From assembly GCA_016285355.1 (NCBI GenBank), contig JAEEQP010000016.1, forward strand, positions 5,099 through 69,098: a DNA stretch of 64,000 bases. The letters run 5' to 3'. Source of the stretch: Bacteroidales bacterium (GTDB lineage: Bacteria > Bacteroidota > Bacteroidia > Bacteroidales > F082). Under the pieces are notes generated by a model, which was not told the DNA's origin, did not search any database, and was given only the letters and a program-made list of their open reading frames with translations. A program made the translations under genes and the position numbers. Below, piece by piece: positions 37,039 through 44,430 of the stretch (position 1 is its first letter; the number at the start of each line of letters is the position of its first letter).

Positions 37039-37845
37039 TTATGTCAATTCATTTAAAAACTCAGGCAATTGTTCCTTGGTAGGTACCTTGCCGTGCCATT
37101 GGTTGTTGTTTTCTATTGACGGAACACCCTTGCCCATAATAGTATCAGCAATGATGACAGTCGGTCTACCCTGCTCTTTGTCAGCCATTTCCAAAGCCAT
37201 CTTGATTTGGCTCATGTCGTGACCGTCAATCTCAATCGTATGCCAACCGAAAGCCGTCCATTTGTCTTTTAGCGGGTCGATAGCCATCACCTTTTCGGTA
37301 TTACCATCTATCTGCAAACGATTACGGTCGATGATGGCGCAGAGGTTGTCTACCTTGTGATGCGCCGCCGCCATAGCCGATTCCCACGCGCTTCCCTCCT
37401 GTTGCTCACCATCACCCATGATGCAAAATACACGGTTCGGCTTGCCATCCATTTTGGCCGCCAAAGCCATACCCAAAGCCACGCCAAGACCTTGTCCCAA
37501 CGAACCCGAGCAAGTCTCCAAGCCTGGCAATTGGAACTCATAGCTTGGATGGCCTTGCAGTCGGCTGCCCAACTTGCGCAAAGTCAGCATTTCCTCTTCA
37601 GGAAAATAACCTGCCGCCGCCAAAGTCGCATACAACACAGGTGCCGTGTGCCCGATGGAAAGCACTACTTTGTCGCGGTCTTCCCAATCAGGGCGTTTCG
37701 GGTCATGACGCAAATGATTGAAATACAACACCGTGAAAATGTCCACCAAGTCTAAGGAGCCGCCTGTATGTCCTGAGCCAGCCTCCGCCAAGGCAGTCAG
37801 TATCAATTCGCGGATATGCCGTGCCTTTTCTTCCAATTGATTCAT
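37039..37845 (-). CDS. Transketolase, N-terminal (ThDP-binding) subunit
   Basis: 268 aa from ATG 37845 (MNQLEEKARHIRELIL). GSGHTGGSLDLVDIFTVLYF near residue 26 and the ThDP motif GDGEQQEGSAWESAMAAAHH near 150. Catalyses two-carbon transfer with its partner. The start overlaps the DUF456 stop (ATGA), so the operon order is DUF456, tktN, tktC. An upstream TTG at 37854 was not chosen. Confidence 0.93.
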   Translation of the reverse strand: MNQLEEKARHIRELILTALAEAGSGHTGGSLDLVDIFTVLYFNHLRHDPKRPDWEDRDKVVLSIGHTAPVLYATLAAAGYFPEEEMLTLRKLGSRLQGHPSYEFQLPGLETCSGSLGQGLGVALGMALAAKMDGKPNRVFCIMGDGEQQEGSAWESAMAAAHHKVDNLCAIIDRNRLQIDGNTEKVMAIDPLKDKWTAFGWHTIEIDGHDMSQIKMALEMADKEQGRPTVIIADTIMGKGVPSIENNNQWHGKVPTKEQLPEFLNELT

Positions 37846-38342
37846 ATCAAACAAATTAAATCCCTAACAATGAAGTATATACATACACAAGCATACACTA
37901 TTTTGATTCCAGTCCCCAACAAAAAACCGATGAAGGAACCAAAGGCCGATTTCCACGCCTTGTGGTCGTCGGTGCCTGCATTTTTTTCGCCGAGATAAGC
38001 CCCAATGAACGGCCCCAACAAGACCGCGATAAACCCGATGGGGAAAACAAAAGTGATGAGAAGGCCGAGGAAAAGACCTATTGTGCTGCCCCGGACACCC
38101 GCTTTTGTACCGCCGAATCTCTTTGTACCCCAAATCGGAACAACATAATCCACCGCAAAGACGACGGCACCTATGACACCCATAATCACCAGAAATTCAG
38201 TGGAATAATTGATACCTTTGACAAACGACAACGCCAAAAGGCCCAGGAAACTGAACGGCGTTCCCGCAATCCCAGGCACGACTGCCCCGACCAATCCAAT
38301 AAGCACCAAAATAATGGCGACGATAATCAAAACGACATTCAT
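37842..38342 (-). CDS. DUF456 integral membrane protein
   Basis: 166 aa with five or six hydrophobic segments separated by Gly-rich turns (GLVGAVVPGIAGTPFSFLGL; VRGSTIGLFLGLLITFVFPI), the DUF456 pattern. Inner-membrane protein of unknown function. First gene of the transketolase operon; overlap with tktN is 4 bp. Confidence 0.85.
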   Translation of the reverse strand: MNVVLIIVAIILVLIGLVGAVVPGIAGTPFSFLGLLALSFVKGINYSTEFLVIMGVIGAVVFAVDYVVPIWGTKRFGGTKAGVRGSTIGLFLGLLITFVFPIGFIAVLLGPFIGAYLGEKNAGTDDHKAWKSAFGSFIGFLLGTGIKIVYACVCIYFIVRDLICLI

Positions 38343-38443
38343 ATTACGACAAGCTCAATAACCTAAATCTACTTTCAGCTTGCGAAAATAAAGAATTTTA
38401 CCGCCTATTGCGACAAAAGTTTTGAATTTTTACAAAACACCGT

Positions 38444-38451
38444 TACATTTG
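38444..38451 (+). promoter_or_regulatory. -7 promoter element for the outer-membrane protein pair
   Basis: TACATTTG followed by CACC, 20 bp before ATG 38471. Confidence 0.6.
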
Positions 38452-38470
38452 CACCATCAAAACGCTGCCT

Positions 38471-39295
38471 ATGAAGAGATTTTTACTCCTTATCCTCATA
38501 ACCTTCACCGTTTCGACCGTTTTCGCCTACGACATCATTCATCCCATCGGAGGTCGCGCTGCTGCCATGGGTGGTTCCACGGTAGCCTCGCAAGGGCTGT
38601 GGGCCATGCAGAACAACCCCGCCGGCATGGCCAATTTGGAGAAAATCAGCCTCGGATTGTATTATGAAAACCGCTGGTTGCTGCCTGAGACGGCTTACAA
38701 ATGCGGTGCTTTTGCCGTTCCGACCAAATTCGGAACCTTGGGACTGAGTTTCAACCAATTCGGCTCCTCAAAATACAACGAAAACAAGTTCGGCTTGGCC
38801 TATGCCAAAGACTTCGGTCGCTACCTGCAAATCGGCCTCCAACTTGACTATTTCCTGCTGAAAATCGGCAACGACTACGGCAAATTCAGTGCGGTCACCT
38901 TTGAACTGGGCATACAATCACATGTTACTGACAAACTGACCCTTGGCACTTACATTTTCAACCCTGTCAATTTCAGTTTCGAGCAGACTTTGAACCATGA
39001 GAAGCTGCCCATCGTGTTTCGTTTCGGCATGGCCTATCAATTCATCAAGGATTTTGTCGGGCAATGCGAGATTGAGAAAAACACAGAAAGAGAAGGTGTT
39101 AGCTTACGCGGCGGATTGGAATACGAAGCCTTCAAGAGCTTTTACATCCGAGCAGGCGTGCAAACCAACCCTGGAATCTTGAGTTTCGGTCTCGGTTACG
39201 CTATTAGCTTTGCACAAATCAATGTGGCGGCACAATTACACAACGAATTGGGAGCTTCCCTACAAATCGGCATGATTTTCAGCATTGGAAAGTAA
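38471..39295 (+). CDS. PorV/PorQ-like outer-membrane beta-barrel protein
   Basis: 274 aa. Signal peptide ending VSTVFA, then the motif RAAAMGGSTVAS...LWAMQNNPAGMA typical of the PorV/PorQ and FadL-like branch in Bacteroidota, followed by amphipathic strands (e.g. LYYENRWLL, ISFAQINVAAQL). PorV-type proteins act as shuttles or pores for T9SS cargo; whether this one does is uncertain. The next gene starts 1 bp after its stop, so they are co-transcribed. Confidence 0.75.
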   Translation: MKRFLLLILITFTVSTVFAYDIIHPIGGRAAAMGGSTVASQGLWAMQNNPAGMANLEKISLGLYYENRWLLPETAYKCGAFAVPTKFGTLGLSFNQFGSSKYNENKFGLAYAKDFGRYLQIGLQLDYFLLKIGNDYGKFSAVTFELGIQSHVTDKLTLGTYIFNPVNFSFEQTLNHEKLPIVFRFGMAYQFIKDFVGQCEIEKNTEREGVSLRGGLEYEAFKSFYIRAGVQTNPGILSFGLGYAISFAQINVAAQLHNELGASLQIGMIFSIGK

Positions 39296-39296
39296 T

Positions 39297-41507
39297 ATGA
39301 AACGTCTGGTTTTCATCATATTATCCCTTTCATTCACCTTGTTTGCGAAGGCACAAATCGCCATTGACACGCTCAGCACCGAGGCCTTGAACACTTTGCT
39401 CATCGAACAGGTGGAACGACTGGCAGAGGATAGTGACGAAGACATTGATTTTGAAGACCTTTTGGAGAATTACATCTTCCTCAGCGAGAACCCTGTCAAC
39501 CTCAACAGTGAGGAGGTCATGCAGTTGGTGGAACTGCGGCTGCTCACCGTGTTCCAATATGAGGCATTGCAGCAATACCGCAACTATTACGGTGATTTCC
39601 TCTTCCTTGACGAGTTGGAGATGGTGGAAGGCTTCGACGAGCAGACCTTGGCCATCATCCGACCTGTGGTTTGCATCGGACAAGACCAAAGCAAAGACAA
39701 GCTGACATTCAACAAGATGGCGCGTTACGGCAAGCATCAGATTGTGGGTCGCTACGAACAAATCCTTGAAAAACAGCAAGGTTACATGCCAATCGACGAC
39801 TCTGCCCTATTGGCCAAACCTAACTCACTCTATCTCGGCTGTCCGCAGAAATACCAACTCAGATACACCTATAATTATAGGAACAAGATTCGCGCAGGAT
39901 TCGTGTTGGAAAAAGACCCAGGTGAGATGTTTTTCACCGACAAGGTCAGCGACACGATTCAAAAACTATTGGGCAGCAACTACCGTCGCGGTTTTGACTT
40001 CTTGGGTTTCCATCTCTATGCCAAGGACTTGGGTATCGTGAAAGCTGCCGTTTTGGGTGATTATCAACTCTCTTTTGGTCAAGGGCTTACCATGTGGTCG
40101 GGCATGAGTTTCGGCAAAGCGGGTGCGAGCGGCAGCGTGATGAAACAAGGACGCGGGATTACACCCAAAGCCTCGGCCAGCGAGTATGCTTTTATGCGCG
40201 GCGCAGCAGTCACATTGGGCAGTGGTCCATTCAGTGGCATCGTGTTCTATTCCAATCGCTGGATTGATGCCAATGTGAGCTTAGCCGACACCATAGACAA
40301 TGAAGCCGAACTTGTCAGCAGCCTGCAAGAGACTGGCTATCATCGCACTATAGGCGAACTGCAAGACCGTCATGCCATACGGCAACGACTCATTGGAGGA
40401 CACTTTTCTTATGCCATCGCGCATTTTGAGGTCGGTTACACCGTTCACCACACCTGGCTTAGTGCCCCCTTGCAACTCAGGCCAAGCCACTACAACCAGT
40501 TCTATTTCCAAGGCCAAAGGCTTACCAACCAAGGGATTGATTTCAAGTATATTAAAGGCAAATTTGCAGTTTTTGGTGAAGCTGCGATGAGTTACAATCA
40601 TGATGCTAAGGTCCCTGAGCCTGTCGAAGGGCCGACACAAACACAACCAATCGTTCCAACAGGCTCAACGACCCTCGACCGCTTTGCAGGCTTAATCGGC
40701 CTAACTGTCAAACCCGCTGGTTACCTGAATTTTACCCTCATGTATCGCGACTACGGCAAGGTCTACCAGAACCTCTATTCCAACGCTTTCGGCGAAGGCG
40801 GTCGCAACCAAGGGCAACGCGGCATCTATCTCGGTGTGGAAGCCGCACCTGCACCCTATTGGAACATCCTCGCCTACGCCGACCAATTCCAATTCACATG
40901 GCTGACCTCGCAAGTCAACGCACCCAGTCGCGGCCACGACTATTACTTGCGCATCAACCACAGTTTCAATCGTAGAACCCATGCCTATTTGCAATTCCGC
41001 TCCAAAACCAAGATGAAGAACTCGACGGACGGATTTGTTTTCACCCACTACCCCATCCTCTACACCAAGAACTCCGTGCGTTTCAACATCAACTATCAGA
41101 TAGGCAGAGACTTCCATTGCAGCAACAAAGCTGAATATGCCCACTACCACAACGAAGACGGCAGCAACGAACACGGCTATTTCCTCTGTCAGGACATCGC
41201 TTACAAGCCTGAGAACAAACCCTATAGCCTCTCCTTCCGTTACGCTATCTTCGATGCCAAAGACTACAATGCCCGCATTTATGCCTACGAAAGCGATGTG
41301 CTCTATTCCTTCAGCGTGCCCGCCCTTTACGGCAAAGGCATGAGAGTGTATCTCTTAGGCAAAGTAAAGCTATTCAACGCCTTGACACTTTATGCTCGCA
41401 TTGGATGCACCATCTATAGCGACCGCGACGAGATTGGCAGTGGATTGACACTGATTGAGGGGAATCATAAGACAGATTTGAAGGTGGAATTTATATGGAA
41501 ATTGTAG
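39297..41507 (+). CDS. Helix-hairpin-helix domain outer-membrane protein
   Basis: 736 aa. Signal peptide (ending TLFAKAQ), N-terminal ComEA-like helix-hairpin-helix region (about 45-125; LENPVNLNSEEVMQL pattern and FLDELEMVEGFDEQTLAII), then a long region of aromatic alternating strands ending KVEFIWKL, consistent with a large beta-barrel. A recurrent Bacteroidota protein of unknown role. A dispersed repeat doublet sits in frame at 40610-40673 (PEPVEGP...TGSTT). The TAG stop is the first base group of a 22-bp palindrome belonging to the downstream transposase. Confidence 0.75.
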   Translation: MKRLVFIILSLSFTLFAKAQIAIDTLSTEALNTLLIEQVERLAEDSDEDIDFEDLLENYIFLSENPVNLNSEEVMQLVELRLLTVFQYEALQQYRNYYGDFLFLDELEMVEGFDEQTLAIIRPVVCIGQDQSKDKLTFNKMARYGKHQIVGRYEQILEKQQGYMPIDDSALLAKPNSLYLGCPQKYQLRYTYNYRNKIRAGFVLEKDPGEMFFTDKVSDTIQKLLGSNYRRGFDFLGFHLYAKDLGIVKAAVLGDYQLSFGQGLTMWSGMSFGKAGASGSVMKQGRGITPKASASEYAFMRGAAVTLGSGPFSGIVFYSNRWIDANVSLADTIDNEAELVSSLQETGYHRTIGELQDRHAIRQRLIGGHFSYAIAHFEVGYTVHHTWLSAPLQLRPSHYNQFYFQGQRLTNQGIDFKYIKGKFAVFGEAAMSYNHDAKVPEPVEGPTQTQPIVPTGSTTLDRFAGLIGLTVKPAGYLNFTLMYRDYGKVYQNLYSNAFGEGGRNQGQRGIYLGVEAAPAPYWNILAYADQFQFTWLTSQVNAPSRGHDYYLRINHSFNRRTHAYLQFRSKTKMKNSTDGFVFTHYPILYTKNSVRFNINYQIGRDFHCSNKAEYAHYHNEDGSNEHGYFLCQDIAYKPENKPYSLSFRYAIFDAKDYNARIYAYESDVLYSFSVPALYGKGMRVYLLGKVKLFNALTLYARIGCTIYSDRDEIGSGLTLIEGNHKTDLKVEFIWKL
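40610..40673. repeat. Dispersed repeat doublet inside the HhH protein gene
   Basis: GGTCCCTGAGCCTGTCGAAG(GGC) at 40610-40632 and the partly decayed partner CGTTCCAACAGGCTCAACGA(CC) at 40652-40673. Both are in frame and the ORF stays open through about 21 extra codons. Confidence 0.8.
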
Positions 41508-41528
41508 AGACGCAAAATTTTGCGTCTC
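41507..41528. repeat. 22-bp perfect palindrome, copy 1 (transposase-associated)
   Basis: GAGACGCAAAA followed by its reverse complement. It overlaps the last base of the upstream gene's TAG stop. Confidence 0.9.
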
Positions 41529-41578
41529 CTGATCACAAATGAATCATTCAGAAACGCACAATAAAATAATAATCACAA

Positions 41579-41600
41579 GAGACGCAAAATTTTGCGTCTC
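41579..41600. repeat. 22-bp perfect palindrome, copy 2
   Basis: Identical to copy 1, 50 bp away, and ending 24 bp before the transposase ATG. The pair could be the 5' recognition end of the element. Confidence 0.9.
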
Positions 41601-41624
41601 TACCAACAAAACGAAACGGCAAAA

Positions 41625-42308
41625 ATGACCGACAAATTCAAAAACAAATATCGCATTCAAACCGTACGCGCCACATGGCATGATTACAAGAACGGTTCCT
41701 ATTTTGTTACCATCTGCACAAAAGACCGCGAACCCTATTTTGGGCATATTGTCGATGGACAAATGTCATACACCGATTTGGGCATATCCGCAAACGATTG
41801 TTTACAAGCAATACCATCGCATTTTCCAGATACAGAAATTCCTGAATGGATTGTAATGCCCAACCACATTCACGCCATAATTATCATCAACGCCCCTGCC
41901 CCCGTTGTAGAGACGCAAAATCTTGCGTCTCCTTTACAGCAAACCACACATCATTCCAAGACGCAAATTCTTGCACCTCATCAATTAGAAACAACCGATA
42001 ATGAGACGCAAAATTTTGCGTCTCTACAGGGGGAACCTCTACAAAAATTCGGCCCACAATCCAAAAATCTGGCATCCATCATTCGGGGATTCAAAATTGG
42101 TGTCACCAAATATGCCAACGAACACAACCTTTCTTTTGCATGGCAATCCCGTTTTCACGACCACATCATTCGCAACCAATATGAAATGAATCGTATTGCC
42201 GATTACATTAATAACAATATCGTCCGCTGGAAAGGGGATTGCTACAACCAAAACGCAAACAATAGAAACGCCATATTACCAGAAGAAGCATACCTTCAGT
42301 ATTTCTAA
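41625..42308 (+). CDS. REP-associated tyrosine transposase (RAYT, IS200-like Y1 family)
   Basis: 227 aa from ATG 41625 (a TTG at 41592 lies inside the palindrome and is less likely). HUH motif in WIVMPNHIHAI near residue 82, and the RAYT C-terminal block SIIRGFKIGVTKYANEHNL...WQSRFHDHIIRNQYEMNRIADYI. It should nick single-stranded hairpins and mobilise or spread short palindromes. Two good copies and one decayed copy of the flanking 22-bp palindrome lie inside the coding sequence, in frame, expanding the region between residues 93 and 137 (ETQNLAS, ETQNFAS). No transposon ends beyond the palindromes are visible, so it looks like a domesticated single-copy RAYT. Confidence 0.88.
   Translation: MTDKFKNKYRIQTVRATWHDYKNGSYFVTICTKDREPYFGHIVDGQMSYTDLGISANDCLQAIPSHFPDTEIPEWIVMPNHIHAIIIINAPAPVVETQNLASPLQQTTHHSKTQILAPHQLETTDNETQNFASLQGEPLQKFGPQSKNLASIIRGFKIGVTKYANEHNLSFAWQSRFHDHIIRNQYEMNRIADYINNNIVRWKGDCYNQNANNRNAILPEEAYLQYF
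41910..41931. repeat. 22-bp palindrome, copy 3, within the transposase gene
   Basis: One mismatch to the perfect copies (ATCTT in place of ATTTT at the centre). Translated ETQNLAS. Confidence 0.85.
41958..41979. repeat. 22-bp palindrome, copy 4, decayed
   Basis: AAGACGCAAATTCTTGCACC(TC), several changes from the consensus, in the same reading frame (KTQILAP). Confidence 0.65.
42003..42024. repeat. 22-bp perfect palindrome, copy 5, within the transposase gene
   Basis: Identical to copies 1 and 2; translated ETQNFAS. Confidence 0.88.
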
Positions 42309-42412
42309 TTGTTGCATTTCCTATTATTCATTATTCTACTCCGAATAGTACAACAATTCTATTTTCTTCTACTTTTTTTCACCACATCCCCTTGCCCAAT
42401 CCAAATTTTGTC

Positions 42413-42420
42413 TATTTTTG
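42413..42420 (+). promoter_or_regulatory. Promoter for the structured RNA
   Basis: TATTTTTG with a TTG 18 bp upstream (42392-42394), giving both the -33 and -7 parts of the Bacteroidota promoter. Predicted start about 42427. Confidence 0.6.
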
Positions 42421-42426
42421 CCCCTG

Positions 42427-42680
42427 CTAAGCCGAGAGAAAACGGCTGGCCAGAGAAAGCGCATTCTTCCTTTGTTCCTCAGCAGTGAATCTGGACAATT
42501 CACATATAAAGGGGAATAACAAGTGGGGTAGCGACTTTCGCTGTTATGTTTGCATGTGTCTTATGCACAACATAAACAGCGGAGTTTGACCCTATCCGTT
42601 ATTTTCTTTATATGGGAGTCCAGACCCAACTGCTGGAAATAAGGATAAGTTTGGGAGGCTCCGCTCTGTTTACCATTGAA
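42427..42680 (+). ncRNA. Rod-shaped structured RNA, candidate 6S-type (ssrS) RNA
   Basis: About 250 nt with no ORF and its own promoter. Nested complementarity runs along nearly the whole length: CAGAG..GCG (42451-) with CGCTCTG (42663-); CAGCAGT..CTGGAC (42480-42496) with GTCCAG..ACTGCTG (42618-42635); ATATAAAG..ATAAC..GGGT (42504-) with ACCC..GTTAT..CTTTATAT (42589-42613); and an apical hairpin CGCTGTT...AACAGCG (42539-42581). A small GCCG/CGGC hairpin sits at the 5' end. A long interrupted rod is the shape of 6S RNA, and the Bacteroidales-1 motif is another candidate. It could instead be a leader of the peptide operon that starts 45 bp later. 3' end uncertain. Confidence 0.6.
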
Positions 42681-42724
42681 TAATGTCGTCTTATGAGCCA
42701 AGGACGCAAATAAAACTAATCAAA

Positions 42725-43102
42725 ATGGAAAACGGAGAAAACAATGATCTTCAAGGAAGAAGAGAGTTTTTCAAAAGTGCTGCAAAAAAGACATTGCCCA
42801 TTTTAGGAATGGTAGTTATGGGTACTTTTACCCCTACATTTTTTCAATCATGTACAAAATCACTTGATTGCATAGATGCTTGTACAAATGCGTGTCAGAA
42901 TACTTGCAGAACCACTTGTGTCGGTAGCTGCAAAACAACATGTACGGGAGGTTGCGATACCTCTTGTAAAGGTGACTGCTACACTACATGTAGAGGAGGT
43001 TGCGATGGAACATGCAAAACAGGATGTACTGGGAGTTGCACAGGAGGATGTACCAGTACTTGTAGTAAATTATGTAATGGCTCTTGCAGAGGACCTTATT
43101 GA
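42725..43102 (+). CDS. Cys-periodic (CXXX-repeat) RiPP precursor with twin-arginine-like leader
   Basis: 125 aa from ATG 42725. Leader: GRREFFKSAAKKTLPILGMVVMG (Arg12-Arg13), i.e. an RRxFFK twin-arginine motif plus a hydrophobic stretch, ending TFFQSC (Cys43), which could be a lipobox. From Cys49 to Cys121 there are 19 cysteines spaced exactly four residues apart, with Gly, Thr, Ser and Lys filling the gaps, then RGPY. This matches the CXXX-repeat peptide class whose maturation genes follow directly. The final product, crosslinks and role are unknown. An in-frame upstream start at 42683 is not conserved-looking and was rejected. Confidence 0.85.
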   Translation: MENGENNDLQGRREFFKSAAKKTLPILGMVVMGTFTPTFFQSCTKSLDCIDACTNACQNTCRTTCVGSCKTTCTGGCDTSCKGDCYTTCRGGCDGTCKTGCTGSCTGGCTSTCSKLCNGSCRGPY

Positions 43103-43205
43103 AAAAGGATACTTGTATTATTGAAACAGAATGCATAGTAAAACACAAAATGAAATTTTAATGTAAATACTTTTTTATTGTTTACAAAAAGATACAAAAA
43201 TATAA

Positions 43206-44426
43206 ATGGTTTATATTAAGAATAACCAAACCCCATGGCGATCTGGCATGGCAAAAAATATCACCTTCATCGTCACCAAAGACTGCCAGTTGGCCTGCAA
43301 ATATTGTTTCCTTGTTGGAAAGAACATGAAAGAAACAATGTCTTGGGAAGTGGCCAAAACGTTCATCGATTATGTACTAGACCATGAGACCGACCCCGAT
43401 TTCGCCTATGAGTCGGTGGTGTGGGACTTCATCGGCGGCGAGCCTCTTCTCGAAGTAAAACTCATCGACAGGATTTGTAACTACATCAAGACGGAACTTT
43501 TCCGTCGCAACCATCATTGGTTCAATTCATTCCGCTTCAACTTCTCCACCAACGGCATCAACTACCATGAAAAGGCTGTACAGGACTTCATCCAGAAAAA
43601 CCAAGACCATCTTTCCATCGGCATCACCATCGATGGAACGGAGAAGAAGCACGACCTCAACCGCGTGTACAAAATCACCGAGAAAGGCTCCTACAAAGAT
43701 GTGATTAAGAATATTCCGCTGTGGTTAGAACAATTCCCAGATGCTGGAACCAAAGTCACCGTCTCATCTGCTGACATTCCCTATATCACCGAGAGTGTGC
43801 TACATCTCTATTCCTTAGGCATCCACGAGGTAAATATCAACGTGGTGTTCGAGGACGTATGGCAAGAAGGCGACGACCTCAAATTTGAGGAACAACTGAT
43901 GCAACTCGCCGACGAAATCATCGATGGCGGCTATTATCAGGACTACGCTTGCTCGTTCTTCTCGGAACACATCGGCAAACCCATGGACCCCGAGCGCGAC
44001 AACCAGAACTGGTGCGGCGCGGGCAAGATGCTATCTGTTGATGCAGCTGGTAACCTCTATCCCTGCACCCGCTTTGCGCAATACTCCCTCCGCGACAAGG
44101 AGACATGGACCATTGGCAACATCAAGGATGGCATCGACAAAAACAAGTTGCGCCCCTTCCTCACTTTAGATAGACTGACACAAAGCAAGCCGGAATGTAT
44201 CACTTGCGAGGTGGCCAGCGGTTGCGCCTGGTGTCAAGGTGAGAACTACGACGCGGCACAGACACACACCGTATTTGAACGCGCCACCGCCATCTGCAAG
44301 ATGCACAAGGCAAGAGTGAGAGCCAACAACTACTACTGGAACAAGCTCTTCCGCAAGCTCGAATTAGAGGACCTGCGCGAGCAGTACGAAGCCAACAAAC
44401 GCGAAGTGAAACCCGAAATCTGCTAA
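43206..44426 (+). CDS. Radical SAM/SPASM peptide maturase of the CXXX-repeat system
   Basis: 406 aa. The radical SAM cluster motif CX3CX2C is Cys27/31/34 (KDCQLACKYCF); the SAM-binding WDFIGGEPLLE lies near residue 80. The C-terminal SPASM region has Cys in NWCGAGK, NLYPCTRFA, PECITCEVASGCAWCQG and AICKMH, enough for two auxiliary iron-sulfur clusters. It presumably modifies the Cys-rich core of the precursor 104 bp upstream (thioether, epimer or other carbon-centred chemistry). A possible later start at 43248 (MAKNITF) would remove 14 residues. Confidence 0.92.
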   Translation: MVYIKNNQTPWRSGMAKNITFIVTKDCQLACKYCFLVGKNMKETMSWEVAKTFIDYVLDHETDPDFAYESVVWDFIGGEPLLEVKLIDRICNYIKTELFRRNHHWFNSFRFNFSTNGINYHEKAVQDFIQKNQDHLSIGITIDGTEKKHDLNRVYKITEKGSYKDVIKNIPLWLEQFPDAGTKVTVSSADIPYITESVLHLYSLGIHEVNINVVFEDVWQEGDDLKFEEQLMQLADEIIDGGYYQDYACSFFSEHIGKPMDPERDNQNWCGAGKMLSVDAAGNLYPCTRFAQYSLRDKETWTIGNIKDGIDKNKLRPFLTLDRLTQSKPECITCEVASGCAWCQGENYDAAQTHTVFERATAICKMHKARVRANNYYWNKLFRKLELEDLREQYEANKREVKPEIC

Positions 44427-44430
44427 AGCC

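Noticed and set aside
41507..42308. Complete insertion sequence
   Set aside because: Only a RAYT-type gene with palindromes is present; no second gene, classic terminal inverted repeats or target duplication can be seen.
42427..42680. tmRNA or RNase P RNA
   Set aside because: No tRNA-like ends or tag ORF, and none of the conserved RNase P core words; the fold is a long rod.
42725..43102. Metallothionein
   Set aside because: The exact four-residue Cys period, the leader and the following radical SAM/SPASM genes fit a modified peptide precursor better, though metal binding remains possible.
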